NCBI GenBank assembly: GCA_964498065.1
Contig: CAZCFZ010000011.1
Coordinates: 18,872 to 82,871 of the forward strand
Length of the DNA stretch: 64,000 bases
DNA from: FEN-1297 sp964498065
Lineage (GTDB): Bacteria; Bacteroidota; Ignavibacteria; Ignavibacteriales; Ignavibacteriaceae
Reading direction: 5' to 3'
Shown: positions 1 to 8,110 of the stretch, in pieces
How positions within the stretch are numbered: position 1 is the first letter of the stretch
Layout of the letters: each line of letters begins with the position of its first letter
Notes under the pieces: generated by a model
The model's input: the letters and a program-made list of their open reading frames with translations, nothing else
The model's database searches: none
What the model was told of the DNA's origin: nothing
Translations under genes and position numbers: made by a program

Positions 1-76
1 TTAATAAAGCATCCAAATATTCGTTAAGAATTTGGTGCTGTTCTTTAAGGCATCTAAATAGATTGCTCAGTTCCAT
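1..76 (-). CDS. flgN: FlgN-like export chaperone, N-terminal fragment (runs off window)
   Basis: Only the first 25 codons are visible; the gene continues beyond base 1. The peptide starts MELSNLFRCLKEQHQILNEY, an amphipathic helix like the start of FlgN chaperones, which escort the hook-filament junction proteins FlgK and FlgL. The ATG at 76 has a GGAG ribosome site about 7 bases upstream and overlaps the end of flgJ by 23 bases in another frame. A flgJ-flgN-flgK-flgL order is common, which supports the call. With so few residues the identification rests mainly on position. Confidence 0.55.
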   Translation of the reverse strand, partial: MELSNLFRCLKEQHQILNEYLDALL

Positions 77-1001
77 TATTGTCTCCGTTTAAATGGTTTA
101 AATAGCCAACAACTCGTTTAACATAATTCTTTGTCTCTTCAAACGGCGGAATTCCGCCGTATTTATCAACATTTCCGGGACCAGCATTATACGATGCTAA
201 AGCAAGATTTAAATTCCCATTATATTTTCGAAGCATTTCAGCTAAATATTTAGTCCCTCCGTAAATATTTTGCTTTGGATCCCAAATATTTTTCACACCC
301 ATATCATTCGCAGTTGAATCAATTAACTGCATCAATCCTTTTGCTTTAGCACCTGATACAGCCTTTTCTTTTGCGGCTGATTCGGTAAGAATTACAGATT
401 TTATGACATTTTTGTCAACTCCATAAAGATTAGATGCGTTATTTATGATATTTTGATATTGACTTAGTCTTTCCAATGCCTTTTTACTGGGAGAAATTGA
501 AGGTAAAACTTTTGAATTTATCTGATTTTCAGTTTTTTTTTCTTGATTCAACGGAGTTGATTCGGCAGGTTTAATACTCTGTTTAGTATTATCTGTTTCT
601 ATTTTTTTTACAGTATCTGCTGATTTTTCAATTGAAGCATTATTAATAAGTTTATTTAAAGGTTCGTTTTTTATTTCATTAATACTTGCATTCATATCTT
701 CCCCGGTAATTTTCTTATAAAGTATATCAGCTATACCAAGGCTTTTTCTTTGGGAAATAAATGAAGCAATTTGATTTTGAAAAAGCATATCGAAATCATC
801 GCCGCCGTAACTGCTGCTTCCAAACATACCGTCGGTAGTTTTGGTCATGCTTTTCAGCATCATCGAAGTTAAAAGACTTTCAAATTCTTTTGCAGCATTT
901 GCAATTTTTTCTTTCTGGGCATCCGAATAACGGCTTGTTATATCTTGTGTGCCGGATATTTGTTTAAACGGATTATCTACTTTTAATTGCAAATTGTTCA
1001 T
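54..1001 (-). CDS. flgJ: Flagellar rod-assembly protein FlgJ with C-terminal SLT-type lytic transglycosylase
   Basis: A 315-aa protein that would cap the growing rod and open the peptidoglycan. Residues about 30-98 match the FlgJ rod-binding domain (AAKEFESLLTSMMLKSM and a later SLGIADILYKK). A low-complexity Lys/Asn/Ser linker follows (about 103-170). Residues about 185-305 form a Slt/GH23 lytic transglycosylase domain: catalytic Glu in ILTES (E207), GLMQL (222-226) and ASYNAG (269-274). Enterobacterial FlgJ instead carries a GH73 glucosaminidase, so the muralytic half belongs to another fold. No signal peptide is visible, as expected for export through the flagellar apparatus. It follows flgI by 18 bases. 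Confidence 0.93.
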   Translation of the reverse strand: MNNLQLKVDNPFKQISGTQDITSRYSDAQKEKIANAAKEFESLLTSMMLKSMTKTTDGMFGSSSYGGDDFDMLFQNQIASFISQRKSLGIADILYKKITGEDMNASINEIKNEPLNKLINNASIEKSADTVKKIETDNTKQSIKPAESTPLNQEKKTENQINSKVLPSISPSKKALERLSQYQNIINNASNLYGVDKNVIKSVILTESAAKEKAVSGAKAKGLMQLIDSTANDMGVKNIWDPKQNIYGGTKYLAEMLRKYNGNLNLALASYNAGPGNVDKYGGIPPFEETKNYVKRVVGYLNHLNGDNNGTEQSI

Positions 1002-1019
1002 TAAAATCCAATTATTTTA

Positions 1020-2108
1020 TTAAATTATTACAAGCTCTCCGATAAGTGCACCAGCCTTTTTAAGTGCCTGAAAAATTGAAATAATATCTCGCGGAGATAC
1101 TTTTAACGAATTCAAAGCTGCCGCAACTTGCTGGACGGTAGAAGCTCCCTGTATGGCAATGGTGTTTGTAGAATCTTGAGTAACATAAGGTATAAGATTA
1201 TTAAACACCTGGGTAGTGCCGTTTGAAAACGGAGCGGGCTGTGAAATTATCGGGTATGATCTTATTGTTATATTTAAATTCCCATGAGTAATAGATGCCG
1301 GTAATATTTTTACATTGCTTCCCGCAACTACCGTACCGGTCTTTTCATCCAAAACAACTTTTGCAACCTCATCTTTTTGTACGGTTATACTTTCAAGCTC
1401 AGCAAGAAAAGAAACCAGGTTACTTTGATTATCAGCAGGTACGTTTACTTTCACTTCAGCACCGTCTTCGGCAAGAGCAATTTTATTTCCGAATTTAGTA
1501 TTAATAGCATTTGCAATATTATTTGAAGTAGTTAAGTCCGGAGCTCTTAAGTAAACATTTATTACTTTATCAGGCAAAGGATTCTTTTCAAGGGGAAGCT
1601 GGAGGATACCTCCCATTGGAACGCGTCCAGCCAGTGCTTGGTTCCTTGCAATTCTATTTCCTGTGGGAGTTTGGATATTATAACCGCCTACCGATAGAGG
1701 ACCTTGTGCATAACCGTAAACTTTCCCGTTCATCCCTGATAAGGGAGTCATTAATAATGTACCGCCCTGCAGGCTTGAAGCATCTCCCATTGAAGAAACC
1801 GTAACATCAAATTTTGCACCCGGTTTAAGGAACGAATTTAATGTGGCAGTAACCATTACAGCAGCAACATTACGAGTAATGAGGTTATTCTGAGATACTG
1901 TTATGCCGAATCTTTTCAACATGCTTGTAACTGATTGTATTGTAAAAGTCGAGCGTTGTGTATCGCCGCTGCCTGCAAGGCCGACAACAAGCCCATATCC
2001 GATTATTTGCTCGGAACTCTCACCGGTAATATAGGCTATGTCCTTAATTCTTTGTCCATAGATTGAGGTAATACCTAAAAGCAAAAAAACAAAAACAATT
2101 TTTTTCAT
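1020..2108 (-). CDS. flgI: Flagellar P-ring protein FlgI
   Basis: A 362-aa periplasmic P-ring subunit, full length for the family. An N-terminal Sec signal peptide is clear (MKKIVFVFLLLGITSIYG, cleavage likely before QRIKDIA). The family opening follows: RIKDIAYITGESSEQIIGYG, then GLVVGLAGSGDTQ. The C-terminus ends in the conserved ISIFQALKKAGALIGELVII. It sits between flgH and flgJ with gaps of 13 and 18 bases, the usual flgA-flgH-flgI-flgJ order. Its presence implies a peptidoglycan layer with an outer membrane. Confidence 0.97.
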   Translation of the reverse strand: MKKIVFVFLLLGITSIYGQRIKDIAYITGESSEQIIGYGLVVGLAGSGDTQRSTFTIQSVTSMLKRFGITVSQNNLITRNVAAVMVTATLNSFLKPGAKFDVTVSSMGDASSLQGGTLLMTPLSGMNGKVYGYAQGPLSVGGYNIQTPTGNRIARNQALAGRVPMGGILQLPLEKNPLPDKVINVYLRAPDLTTSNNIANAINTKFGNKIALAEDGAEVKVNVPADNQSNLVSFLAELESITVQKDEVAKVVLDEKTGTVVAGSNVKILPASITHGNLNITIRSYPIISQPAPFSNGTTQVFNNLIPYVTQDSTNTIAIQGASTVQQVAAALNSLKVSPRDIISIFQALKKAGALIGELVII

Positions 2109-2121
2109 TTTAATTTTGACC

Positions 2122-2694
2122 TTAAAAAATCCAATGTAAAAATTTTGTTAACCAGCCGGGTGATTGAGCACTATTAATTGATCCGTTACCGGTAAAAACA
2201 ATCTGCGCTTCGGCAATATTGTAAGATAAAACGGAATTGTCGGCAGAAATGTCGGCAGGACGGACAATCCCTTTAATAAAAATTGTCTGTTCTTCACCGT
2301 TTATGGTAATTTTTCTTCTTCCTTCAATCAAAAGATTTCCGTTTGCCAGTACGGAATCAACTGTTGCACTAATTTTTGTATTCACCGATCCCTGGCTTGA
2401 TGTAGAACCGGAACCTTTAAAATCATTTGTGGTCCCTAGATTTAAATCTGCACTTGGAAGTGTTTTTGTCCCCATATCGCCTTTGCCCGACAACCCCAGT
2501 GTACTTGCTCTACCGGTAGTTGTTTGTGCATTATTTGATGCCTGTGAAGATTCAACTACAAGAATTGTAATTGCATCCCCAACCTGGCTTGCCTTCTGAT
2601 CGGAGAAAAGTGAAGAGAAAGCATTCTGCCTCATATTTTGCGCTAATAAGCTCGAGGAAAAAACAAACAGCATTGAAATAATTATTTTTTTCAT
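2122..2694 (-). CDS. flgH: Flagellar L-ring protein FlgH
   Basis: Outer-membrane L-ring subunit, about 190 aa. The ATG at 2694 is preferred because it begins a canonical signal peptide (MKKIIISMLFVFSSSLLAQ). A TTG at 2706 in the same frame would add four residues and overlap flgA. Family features include SLFSDQKASQVGDAITILV near the mature N-terminus and an IKGIVRPADISADNSVLSYN segment near the end. There is no Cys at the signal-peptide end, so this FlgH does not look like the usual lipoprotein and would be cut by signal peptidase I. The ribosome site is weak, so translation may be coupled to flgA. Confidence 0.94.
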   Translation of the reverse strand: MKKIIISMLFVFSSSLLAQNMRQNAFSSLFSDQKASQVGDAITILVVESSQASNNAQTTTGRASTLGLSGKGDMGTKTLPSADLNLGTTNDFKGSGSTSSQGSVNTKISATVDSVLANGNLLIEGRRKITINGEEQTIFIKGIVRPADISADNSVLSYNIAEAQIVFTGNGSINSAQSPGWLTKFLHWIF

Positions 2695-2698
2695 GTTA

Positions 2699-3349
2699 TT
2701 ACTCAATTATAATTACGTTTTTCGAATCAATGATTTTAGCTTTAAAAAGTTTTTTGTCTTTAGTTATAACCGAAATTATTTGATTGGTTACGCCTTCCTG
2801 TCTTGCAAATACTACTGTTGAAACTATTACATTACCGTTAATGTACCTGGCATAAAGTTCGTCTCCGACTTTAACAACAGGGATTTTTTCCGTCATCTGG
2901 TCAACTAAAATATTTCCGGATTTAATAAATATTTTGCTTCGCAAACAGCTAATATCCTTAAGCGAATATACAGGCGTACCTTTTATTTGAGTTATATCTT
3001 CTTTTTTAAAAATAAAATCGTTCTCATTTAAATCTGTTTTTTGCGATATATTTTTTACTGCTACAAGAACATTCTTATAAAGTTTTAATTTTACGGATAA
3101 AATAGATCTAAACTCCCTGCCGCTTTTATCAACTACCTGAACAGGTATATAAATCATATTACCGCTTAAATTGAATTCATTTGGTTTTAATAACTCAATT
3201 TTTTTATAAGTTGAGGGTAGCTGCAGAATTTCATACTTGTAATCCTGATATCCGGAAAGATTCTTCTTCAAATAATTTTCAATTTGTCCTTTAAAGGAAT
3301 TATTTGAATTAATAACCAACGACAATATGAATAATATTATCATACTCAT
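2699..3349 (-). CDS. flgA: Flagellar P-ring assembly chaperone FlgA
   Basis: A 216-aa periplasmic chaperone for FlgI polymerisation. A short N-terminal hydrophobic segment (MSMIILFILSLVI) should direct export. The C-terminal half is the SAF/ChapFlgA region: KTDLNENDFIFKKEDI, a Leu-rich turn with LRSKIFIKSGNILV, then VKVGDELYARYINGNVIVS and a hydrophobic end. The ATG follows the flgG stop codon directly (TAAATG), so translation is probably coupled. The gene lies between flgG and flgH, as expected. Confidence 0.9.
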   Translation of the reverse strand: MSMIILFILSLVINSNNSFKGQIENYLKKNLSGYQDYKYEILQLPSTYKKIELLKPNEFNLSGNMIYIPVQVVDKSGREFRSILSVKLKLYKNVLVAVKNISQKTDLNENDFIFKKEDITQIKGTPVYSLKDISCLRSKIFIKSGNILVDQMTEKIPVVKVGDELYARYINGNVIVSTVVFARQEGVTNQIISVITKDKKLFKAKIIDSKNVIIIE

Positions 3350-4150
3350 TTAAGAAGTCTTCAAGTTATTTGCCATTTGCATCATATTTTCAACTGTTTG
3401 TACGGTTTTCGAATTTATTTCGTACGCTCTTTGTGCCGCTATCATTGCAATCATTTCCTGAACTATATCAACATTAGAAGATTCCAGATAGCCCTGATTT
3501 ATTTCGCCAAAACCATCCTGCCCGGGAGTGCCGATTATAGGTGTTCCCGAAGCATCGGTTTGTGCATAAAGATTATCGCCCAAAGATTTTAATCCGCCTG
3601 GATTCATAAATCTAGCAAGTTGAATGTTGCCTAATACATAAGAACTCCCGCCCACTTGATTAACTGTTACTGTTCCGTCTTTAGCTATAGAAACACTCAA
3701 TGCATTTGAATCTAAGGTAAGACCGGGATCTAAGATATAACCGCTGGAGGTAACAAGTCTGCCGTCGGCATCAACTTTGAAGGAACCGTCGCGCGTATAA
3801 GCATAAGTTCCGTCGCTTTTCTTTATCTGGAAAAATCCGTCGCCTTGAATAGCACAGTCAAGCTGATTATTAGTTGCGGTTAAGTCACCCTGAGTAAAAA
3901 TCTTTTCTGTTGAAGTCGGTTGTACACCGTTTCCGATCTGGAGCGTATCTGTTGTAGCTCCGCTTACACCGGTAGCGGAAGAATCAACAGGGCTTACGTT
4001 TACCTGCTGATACATTAGATCTTGAAACTCCGCTCTGTTCTTTTTATATCCCGTAGTATTGATGTTTGCAATATTATTTGATATAACTTCAATATTTAGT
4101 TCCTGAGCATACATGCCTGATGCTGCGGTTCTAAGAGCTCTTGTTGGCAT
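3350..4150 (-). CDS. flgG: Flagellar distal rod protein FlgG
   Basis: A 266-aa distal rod subunit, normal length. It has the N-terminal rod signature (AASGMYAQELNIEVISNNIA followed by NINTTGYKKNRAEFQDL) and the C-terminal signature (NQGYLESSNVDIVQEMIAMI followed by AAQRAYEINSKTVQTVENMM). An AAGGAAGGAG ribosome site precedes the ATG. It follows flgF by 14 bases and abuts flgA. The extra internal segment compared with flgF fits FlgG rather than FlgF. Confidence 0.97.
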   Translation of the reverse strand: MPTRALRTAASGMYAQELNIEVISNNIANINTTGYKKNRAEFQDLMYQQVNVSPVDSSATGVSGATTDTLQIGNGVQPTSTEKIFTQGDLTATNNQLDCAIQGDGFFQIKKSDGTYAYTRDGSFKVDADGRLVTSSGYILDPGLTLDSNALSVSIAKDGTVTVNQVGGSSYVLGNIQLARFMNPGGLKSLGDNLYAQTDASGTPIIGTPGQDGFGEINQGYLESSNVDIVQEMIAMIAAQRAYEINSKTVQTVENMMQMANNLKTS

Positions 4151-4164
4151 AATCTTCTCCTTCC

Positions 4165-4872
4165 TTATACTTTACCAATTTGGTTTGCTTCGTCAAGCGA
4201 TTTGTCCAAATAATTTATAATTCTATGTGCCGAGTCATATTCATTATTCAGCTGAATCATATTTTCCATTTCTTTAATAGGATTAACATTAGATTCTTCA
4301 AGATAGCCTTGTTTGACAGTATAATCACTTAGTGATGCAGCCTGATAACCTACGCCGTCCGCAGAAAAATTTACTCCCGTAGTTCTTGGCGCTTCCTGCG
4401 GATCATTCATTTTTGCAATAAGCAGATTATCAATAATATTTCCCCCCATGCTTACTTCCCCGCTGGTTGAAATTGTAACGAATTTTTTTTGATCGGGTGA
4501 TAGTTTATCCAGGTAAATTGCACCATTCGTACCCATAACCTTATTGCCGTTTTCATCTACAAGGTATCCTTCGTTTGAAATTTTAAAATTTCCGTCTCTT
4601 GTCAGTTCGGTACCATTATCTGTTTGAACGACAAAATATCCGTTGCCGGAAATTGCCAAATCCAGGGGATTAGAAGTCTGCATAAGATTGCCTTGTTCAA
4701 AGTCCGTATTCTGCTGTAAAGCTACTTTTCCATACTGATTCATTACCATTGTAAAAGGCATCTCTTCTTTAAACCCGGTTGTATTTAAATTAGCAAGATT
4801 GTTGGCAACTACTTCAATATTTTTCATCCTTGCCTGCATTCCTCTGGCTGCCAAATAAATACCTTTGACCAT
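4165..4872 (-). CDS. flgF: Flagellar proximal rod protein FlgF
   Basis: A 235-aa FlgF-type rod protein. The N-terminus carries AARGMQARMKNIEVVANNLA and NLNTTGFKEEMPF. The C-terminus carries VKQGYLEESNVNPIKEMENM and an NNEYDSAHRIINYLDKSLDE tail. The ATG at 4872 has a GAGGAA ribosome site inside the end of the small upstream ORF at 4875-5039, from which it is separated by two bases. It precedes flgG, the usual flgF-flgG order. Confidence 0.94.
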   Translation of the reverse strand: MVKGIYLAARGMQARMKNIEVVANNLANLNTTGFKEEMPFTMVMNQYGKVALQQNTDFEQGNLMQTSNPLDLAISGNGYFVVQTDNGTELTRDGNFKISNEGYLVDENGNKVMGTNGAIYLDKLSPDQKKFVTISTSGEVSMGGNIIDNLLIAKMNDPQEAPRTTGVNFSADGVGYQAASLSDYTVKQGYLEESNVNPIKEMENMIQLNNEYDSAHRIINYLDKSLDEANQIGKV

Positions 4873-4874
4873 AA

Positions 4875-5039
4875 CTATTCCTCATTATTTAATTTATTTT
4901 TAAGAATAAATTCAATCACTTGCATAAAGACAAAATTCAGCTTAAAAAACATGTCAACATAATCCTTGTAAAAATCCGTAACTTCAGTTATTGTCTCGTC
5001 CTCAGGCATAATAACTTCATATTTATTTTCCGTTGTCAT
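4875..5039 (-). CDS. Hypothetical 54-aa protein between the 373-aa gene and flgF
   Basis: A small ORF of 54 codons plus stop, reading MTTENKYEVIMPEDETITEV at the N-terminus, then TDFYKDYVDMFFKLNFVFMQ and VIEFILKNKLNNEE. The first 20 residues are acidic; the rest predicts one amphipathic helix rich in Phe. The ATG at 5039 lies 7 bases after the upstream stop, and the TAG ends two bases before the flgF ATG. Its tail contains the flgF ribosome site. The tight packing within a flagellar operon argues that it is a real gene. I do not recognise a family. A small chaperone or regulator is possible but unproven. Confidence 0.6.
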   Translation of the reverse strand: MTTENKYEVIMPEDETITEVTDFYKDYVDMFFKLNFVFMQVIEFILKNKLNNEE

Positions 5040-5046
5040 CTGCTAT

Positions 5047-6168
5047 TTAGTTTATTCTATTAATAGAGTGAAAATCTTTGATCTTTGCATATCCGGCAGA
5101 GCTCTTTTCTGAAAGATTTACATTTACATTTAATGATGTTTTTCTTACCAAATCTTTCTTTAACTTCTTTTGAACAACAAGATAATTTTGGTTTTGTTTA
5201 TTAAGCGATACATTAATATTTATATTGTTGCCGGAATCGATCCCATCAATATGAGCAGGACCGGATAATTCACTTTTCAAATCATAAGAGCCGGTTAAAA
5301 ATCTTGAACCGTTATCTTCCTTTTTACTCTGCAGATTATAAAATACCGGCTGATATTTTTCGTTATGCTTTAAGATAAAAAACTCCGGTGATTGGCCGAC
5401 TTTCAGGAAAAACATTTTTTGATAGAGGTATGAAAAAATATATGCAGCTAACTTTGATATTTCATTACGTTTGCTGCCTAAATTTTTCTTAGTCCAATTT
5501 AATAATTCATTTACCTCACATGTCGGCATTTTTCCGCCTTCTTCATCCAAATTAAGGACGACAATATTTGCCAGATCATTAATTTCATCGGCGGTATGAG
5601 ATTCCGAAATAAGTTTTATAAATGAAGAGAAAATTAGTTGAACCAATTGCTCTATTGGAATTTGAAAATACTGTATATTGTTTTCGTTTACTTTTGAATA
5701 GTTTACGGAATCGCTAAATAATTTTATTAAAAATTCCAAGTTTGATAAGGCGGCATTCTTTCCTTTTTTCTCAATTAAATCGATGAGGTTTTCAATGCTT
5801 GATTTAATAACAGGTTTCCCGATTTTCAACAATATTTTTATTATTTCCAACGAGATATCAGTTATTTCTACATTAAGTTTATCCAGCAAATAAATCAGCG
5901 AATCGGAATCAAGTTCCGCATTATGTAAATCATTCAGTTGAAGCTTTATCGGATTTAGATTTATTGCTTTTGCAAGCAAAATATCTCCCGGCAAAACCGT
6001 TACGGGTAAATTTGACTGGTATAACTTCCCGTTGACTAAAATTTTATACCAGTTGGAATTTCTTCCTAAAACTTCAATCCGGACAATGGAGTGCAGGCTG
6101 CTGCCGAAAATAAAGTCACCTTTTATGTGTTCCATGCCGCCGGAATATTGGGTCTGTAAATTATTCAT
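5047..6168 (-). CDS. Uncharacterised flagellar-operon protein, possibly FliK-like
   Basis: About 373 aa from the ATG at 6168, which overlaps the preceding stop by one base (TAATG). A TTG at 6183 would add five residues. After about 15 residues comes a small beta-rich region (residues about 20-70) that reads like an OB-type module: IVRIEVLGRNSNWYKILVNG, then LPVTVLPGDILLAKAI. This resembles the N-terminal module of some FliK-like hook-length proteins. A helical middle and an Asn/Lys/Ser-rich tail with alternating hydrophobics (NININVSLN, SLNVNVNLS) follow. There is no signal peptide. A true fliK lies elsewhere in the window (23102), so this would be a second, divergent one. Function is not established. 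Confidence 0.7.
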   Translation of the reverse strand: MNNLQTQYSGGMEHIKGDFIFGSSLHSIVRIEVLGRNSNWYKILVNGKLYQSNLPVTVLPGDILLAKAINLNPIKLQLNDLHNAELDSDSLIYLLDKLNVEITDISLEIIKILLKIGKPVIKSSIENLIDLIEKKGKNAALSNLEFLIKLFSDSVNYSKVNENNIQYFQIPIEQLVQLIFSSFIKLISESHTADEINDLANIVVLNLDEEGGKMPTCEVNELLNWTKKNLGSKRNEISKLAAYIFSYLYQKMFFLKVGQSPEFFILKHNEKYQPVFYNLQSKKEDNGSRFLTGSYDLKSELSGPAHIDGIDSGNNININVSLNKQNQNYLVVQKKLKKDLVRKTSLNVNVNLSEKSSAGYAKIKDFHSINRIN

Positions 6169-6803
6169 TACTTTGTAAACCAAGTTTTGTTTAATTCATT
6201 TGATTTAATTTTTGCAGCAAGTAAAATTTCGCTTTGAGAAATATTTAATTCCTTTGCTGCTTTTAATAATCCTTCTTTTGATTGATTATATAAGGAAGGA
6301 CTGTTCTTAAGTCTGCTACGTACACCGGATAATTTATTATTATGCTTGACAAATATTTTTTCTTCTCTTAATAATTTTATATTGTTTTTTAATGCCTGTT
6401 TGGTTCTGAATAATTTACTGCTTTTCTTTCTTCTAATAACTATTACAAATGCCGCTATAATGGATGCAAATACAAGAATTTTAATTTTCATCCAGGTTGT
6501 GAATAAGGAATTAAAAAAATCCGGAAGTGTAATTAAACTATGTGAAATAGCTGCCGCTTTTTTAATTTTAACATTTTTAGTTTCTGCTGTCTTGGATTTT
6601 GATTGTTCGGCAATCATCTTCTTATGTGCCTGTTCAATTTGCGCGGCAACCATTTTTTTGATATTTATTCTCCCGGATTCTCCGTTCGAAGGAATAATTA
6701 ATGAGCTATCATCAGCTTTAACTTTTTTCTTATAAGCCTTATTTTTGCCGTACATTACTAATGCGAGTAACATAATTAACAAAACAGATAGAACTAATTT
6801 CAT
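6168..6803 (-). CDS. Uncharacterised membrane protein of the fliA-flgF operon
   Basis: 211 aa with a hydrophobic N-terminus (residues 2-18, signal peptide or membrane anchor) and a clear membrane segment at about 106-124 (IKILVFASIIAAFVIVI) flanked by basic residues. The 20-100 region is polar and would lie outside the cytoplasm if the N-terminus is cleaved or membrane-spanning. The C-terminus ends in a short helical motif (LLKAAKELNISQSEILLAAK). This loosely recalls the terminal motif of SwrB/DUF6115/DUF2802 proteins found near sigma-28 genes in other bacteria. That comparison is an inference from pattern only. It overlaps the upstream gene by 4 bases and the downstream gene by 1. Confidence 0.7.
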   Translation of the reverse strand: MKLVLSVLLIMLLALVMYGKNKAYKKKVKADDSSLIIPSNGESGRINIKKMVAAQIEQAHKKMIAEQSKSKTAETKNVKIKKAAAISHSLITLPDFFNSLFTTWMKIKILVFASIIAAFVIVIRRKKSSKLFRTKQALKNNIKLLREEKIFVKHNNKLSGVRSRLKNSPSLYNQSKEGLLKAAKELNISQSEILLAAKIKSNELNKTWFTK

Positions 6804-8110
6804 CTTACTATCTTCCTTTTTAATGGAAATGATAACTTGATTATCGTACCTTTACTATTATCGGACTCGTAAGCAATTCCGCCCTCATGCTGAAGCATGA
6901 TGTTCTTTACTATCTTAAGACTGATATCATGCATTCTATCCTCACTATCCGTTCGCAGCTCCTCGAAATAATCTGTCGATAAAAACGTAACCGTTACTTT
7001 TTCATTCATGCTTCTTGTCTGGATTAAAATACCGCCGGCTTTATTGTTACCGGCTTTAATCAAATGGAAAATATTTGTTAAAATCTGATTGATATAATTT
7101 TCATTGGTAAGTAAAGGCGGAATATTATTTTCCAAGTCAAGCACGCATTCATAATTTGCATTCTTTAGCGAAGAATTAAACATTAAATAAAAATCGTTTA
7201 TTAAATTATTTATGCTGCAGGGATATATTTTATTTTTTATATCTCCGGTATTTGCAAAATTTACAAGCCTGCTGATTACATTTTTAACTTTTTTAACTTG
7301 AACATTTATCGTATCCAGCACATTATCATCTTTGGAAGAATTATCGCTTCTTAAAAACTCGGTACTGCTTTGAATAACCTGCATCGGTGATAGGATATCT
7401 TCCACAATCCCTGTGGTTAATTCTCCGATAGCGGAAAGCTTAAAATCATTAGAAAGTTTTGATCTAAATAACTGTAATTCGCCGTAAGTTTTTTTCAGCT
7501 CTTCTTTCTTCGTAATTAATTCCAGACGGGATAAGAGCATTTCCAGACAAATTTTAATCAAATTGATTTCCGAAGAATTTTCATTTAGAGTATGAGACAA
7601 CAATACCAGCAGCAATCCTTTGTTTTTTATTCTGCCTGAAAAGGGTACTATTAGATAAAATGACTTTGTTCCGTCTATATTGTAAACAAGAGAATCCAGA
7701 ATAATTCTGTGCTTGCCGGTATTGTAAATTCCGTTTAGAGTTCCCGAATTAAAGGCATTGTTTATAAAATATTTTGCTCTTGAAGATACATTCGGCGAAA
7801 TCGGTTCAAATGAAGATTGTTCTTCATTAAATAAGAAGATATTCGATTCCTTACTATTTAATAGATTTGTAAGAATGTCTCTTAAATTATCTACCAGTGA
7901 AATGCGATCGCTAATATTTCTTATATTTTTAATGAAGCTTAAAATTTTAATTAAAACATCATATCCTTTGCCTGCGACACCGGGTAATTCTTCCTCACCT
8001 ACAAATTGACGATCTCCGAAAACAGCTGCTGTTGTTCCGGCTTTTTGTATGGAAGGAAGCGTTTTGTGAAACGCTTCATACCTTAAAGTATTGCTCTTAA
8101 TAATTCTCAA
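6800..8110 (-). CDS. Degenerate GAF-type histidine kinase homologue (probable pseudokinase)
   Basis: 436 aa laid out as a soluble sensor kinase: N-terminal region, a GAF-like sensor (about 55-200), a coiled coil (200-222), a HisKA-like helix hairpin and a degraded ATPase domain. The H-box opens normally (KLSAIGELTTGI, 224-235) but continues VEDILSPM, so the phospho-accepting His is replaced by Glu237. In the N-box region (QILTNIFHLIKAG, 342-354) the second Asn is absent, and no DxGxG box can be found. The final GTIIKLSFPL strand survives. A kinase reaction is therefore unlikely; a scaffold or sensor role is inferred. The start is TTG at 8110, overlapping the HDOD stop (TTGA); no in-frame ATG lies near the N-terminus. 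Confidence 0.85.
   Translation of the reverse strand: MRIIKSNTLRYEAFHKTLPSIQKAGTTAAVFGDRQFVGEEELPGVAGKGYDVLIKILSFIKNIRNISDRISLVDNLRDILTNLLNSKESNIFLFNEEQSSFEPISPNVSSRAKYFINNAFNSGTLNGIYNTGKHRIILDSLVYNIDGTKSFYLIVPFSGRIKNKGLLLVLLSHTLNENSSEINLIKICLEMLLSRLELITKKEELKKTYGELQLFRSKLSNDFKLSAIGELTTGIVEDILSPMQVIQSSTEFLRSDNSSKDDNVLDTINVQVKKVKNVISRLVNFANTGDIKNKIYPCSINNLINDFYLMFNSSLKNANYECVLDLENNIPPLLTNENYINQILTNIFHLIKAGNNKAGGILIQTRSMNEKVTVTFLSTDYFEELRTDSEDRMHDISLKIVKNIMLQHEGGIAYESDNSKGTIIKLSFPLKRKIVR

Noticed and set aside
3358..3376. TGGCAA-N5-TTGA near the flgG end, sigma-54-like
   Set aside because: Encodes the conserved FlgG C-terminus (MANNLKTS), and flgA is coupled to flgG, so no promoter is needed.
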